From Planctomycetota bacterium (GTDB lineage Bacteria; Planctomycetota; Planctomycetia; Pirellulales; Pirellulaceae), in contig JAHWKS010000425.1 of NCBI GenBank assembly GCA_019347795.1, positions 1 to 5,748 of the forward strand: a stretch of DNA of 5,748 bases, written 5' to 3'. This document shows, one piece after another, positions 5,104 to 5,748 of the stretch; within the stretch, counting starts at the first letter, position 1, and every line of letters starts with the position of its first letter. The notes under the pieces are model-generated. The model searched no databases and was not told where the DNA came from. It was given only the letters and a program-made list of their open reading frames with translations. A program made the position numbers and the translations under genes.

Positions 5104-5748
5104 ATGTCGTCTTGCATTGCAATTTGGCGAAGTCCCGCGTTTTGGTTGACGGTTCAGCCTCTGGCGCTAGGCCTCCTTCTTGCGGCGACAGGCGGAATGG
5201 AGCTTCGAATTGAGAGAGACACGGCCGACTATTTGCACTTCGATTTCTCTTCGTGGCGAAGCGCCGTCTCACAGCGCCGCACCGCGGGCTATCCGCTGAT
5301 CTTGCGAGCGGCGGAGACGGTTTCTCCGTCGCTTCGGGCGCTTCCTTATTTGCAGTTCGGCCTGCATGCGGCGAGCGTCGCGGCGTTCTTTGTCGGTCTG
5401 CGACGGTATGGATTCGGGCCGTGGTCGGCCTTTGCCGCGGCTAGCACGCTGCTTTACTCCGGCTTCGTGTTCGAGTATGCGCCGGCGGCGCTGACCGATG
5501 CGCCCGCGCTCTCGCTGGCGGTGTTTGCGCTCGGGTTCCTGGCCGCCGTCGTCGGGCGCGGCGGCGTCGTCGCTTGGACCGGAGTGACGCTTTCCACCGC
5601 ACTCGCCTATCACGTGCGGCCGGCTTATCTGTTCCTGCTTCCGCTGATTCCGGCGTTAGGACTGGCGATCGCATGGCTCCAACCTGCGACGCGCAGCCGA
5701 GCGGCGTGGTTGCAGCTCATCGGGGGTCTTTGCCTCGCGGCCGCAGGC
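5104..5748 (+). CDS. Polytopic membrane protein, GT-C glycosyltransferase-like (partial at right edge)
   Basis: The frame is open from ATG 5104 to the window end, giving 215 residues with the C-terminus missing. It is strongly hydrophobic, with likely membrane spans near 14-31, 98-118, 126-145, 151-165 and 173-190. An early extracytoplasmic-type loop carries DTADYLHFDF (39-48) and RRTAGYPLIL (58-67), resembling the acidic first loop of GT-C/PMT-like enzymes that use lipid-linked sugars. Later come YAPAALTDAPALSLAVFALG (125-144) and HVRPAYLFLLPLIP (170-183), where an RP-rich membrane entry is also familiar from that superfamily. The start lies 12 bp after the methyltransferase stop, with a weak AAGG as ribosome site. 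Context with a polyprenyl-phosphate sugar synthase supports a glycosyl transfer or flipping role. The family call is inference from topology and short motifs; an uncharacterised membrane protein is the conservative name. Confidence 0.7.
   Translation, partial: MSSCIAIWRSPAFWLTVQPLALGLLLAATGGMELRIERDTADYLHFDFSSWRSAVSQRRTAGYPLILRAAETVSPSLRALPYLQFGLHAASVAAFFVGLRRYGFGPWSAFAAASTLLYSGFVFEYAPAALTDAPALSLAVFALGFLAAVVGRGGVVAWTGVTLSTALAYHVRPAYLFLLPLIPALGLAIAWLQPATRSRAAWLQLIGGLCLAAAG

Overview
This GC-rich window looks like a chromosomal segment of a planctomycete-type bacterium. That is an inference from three things: a plant/cyanobacterial-style short RNase Z, an SH3/KOW-like small domain fused to an Ala/Pro/Lys-rich tail carrying MSVxDILAAAR repeats (a protein style I associate with Planctomycetota), and the overall base composition. 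No rRNA or other taxonomic marker is present.

Layout. On the minus strand, 1-456 is the N-terminal part of a GlmU-type sugar-1-phosphate nucleotidyltransferase, running off the left edge. A 409-bp gap (457-865) follows. It holds no convincing gene, but it has a perfect 37-bp direct repeat (574-610 and 647-683) and a diverged inverted third copy near 756-798. On the plus strand, 866-1705 encodes RNase Z (tRNA 3'-end maturation). A second 409-bp gap (1706-2114) holds the most interesting object here, an apparent unannotated small RNA of about 198 nt (about 1845-2042). It has a sigma70-like promoter, four consecutive hairpins whose loops all carry the heptamer CUGCCCC at an exact 39-nt spacing, and a strong intrinsic terminator. 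The stems differ in sequence from unit to unit while pairing is kept. At 2115-2966 is the SH3/KOW-like repeat protein.

From 3166 to the right edge three plus-strand genes form a likely operon for surface glycan or glycolipid synthesis: a GT2 polyprenyl-phosphate-type glycosyltransferase with four C-terminal membrane segments (3166-4326), a class I SAM methyltransferase (4384-5091), and the start of a polytopic membrane protein that resembles GT-C glycosyltransferases (5104 to the edge). A plausible division of labour is that the GT2 enzyme charges a lipid carrier with sugar, the GT-C-like protein uses the lipid-linked sugar on the other side of the membrane, and the methyltransferase modifies a sugar or lipid intermediate. 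GlmU would supply UDP-GlcNAc to envelope synthesis generally, but it is divergent and separate from this operon.
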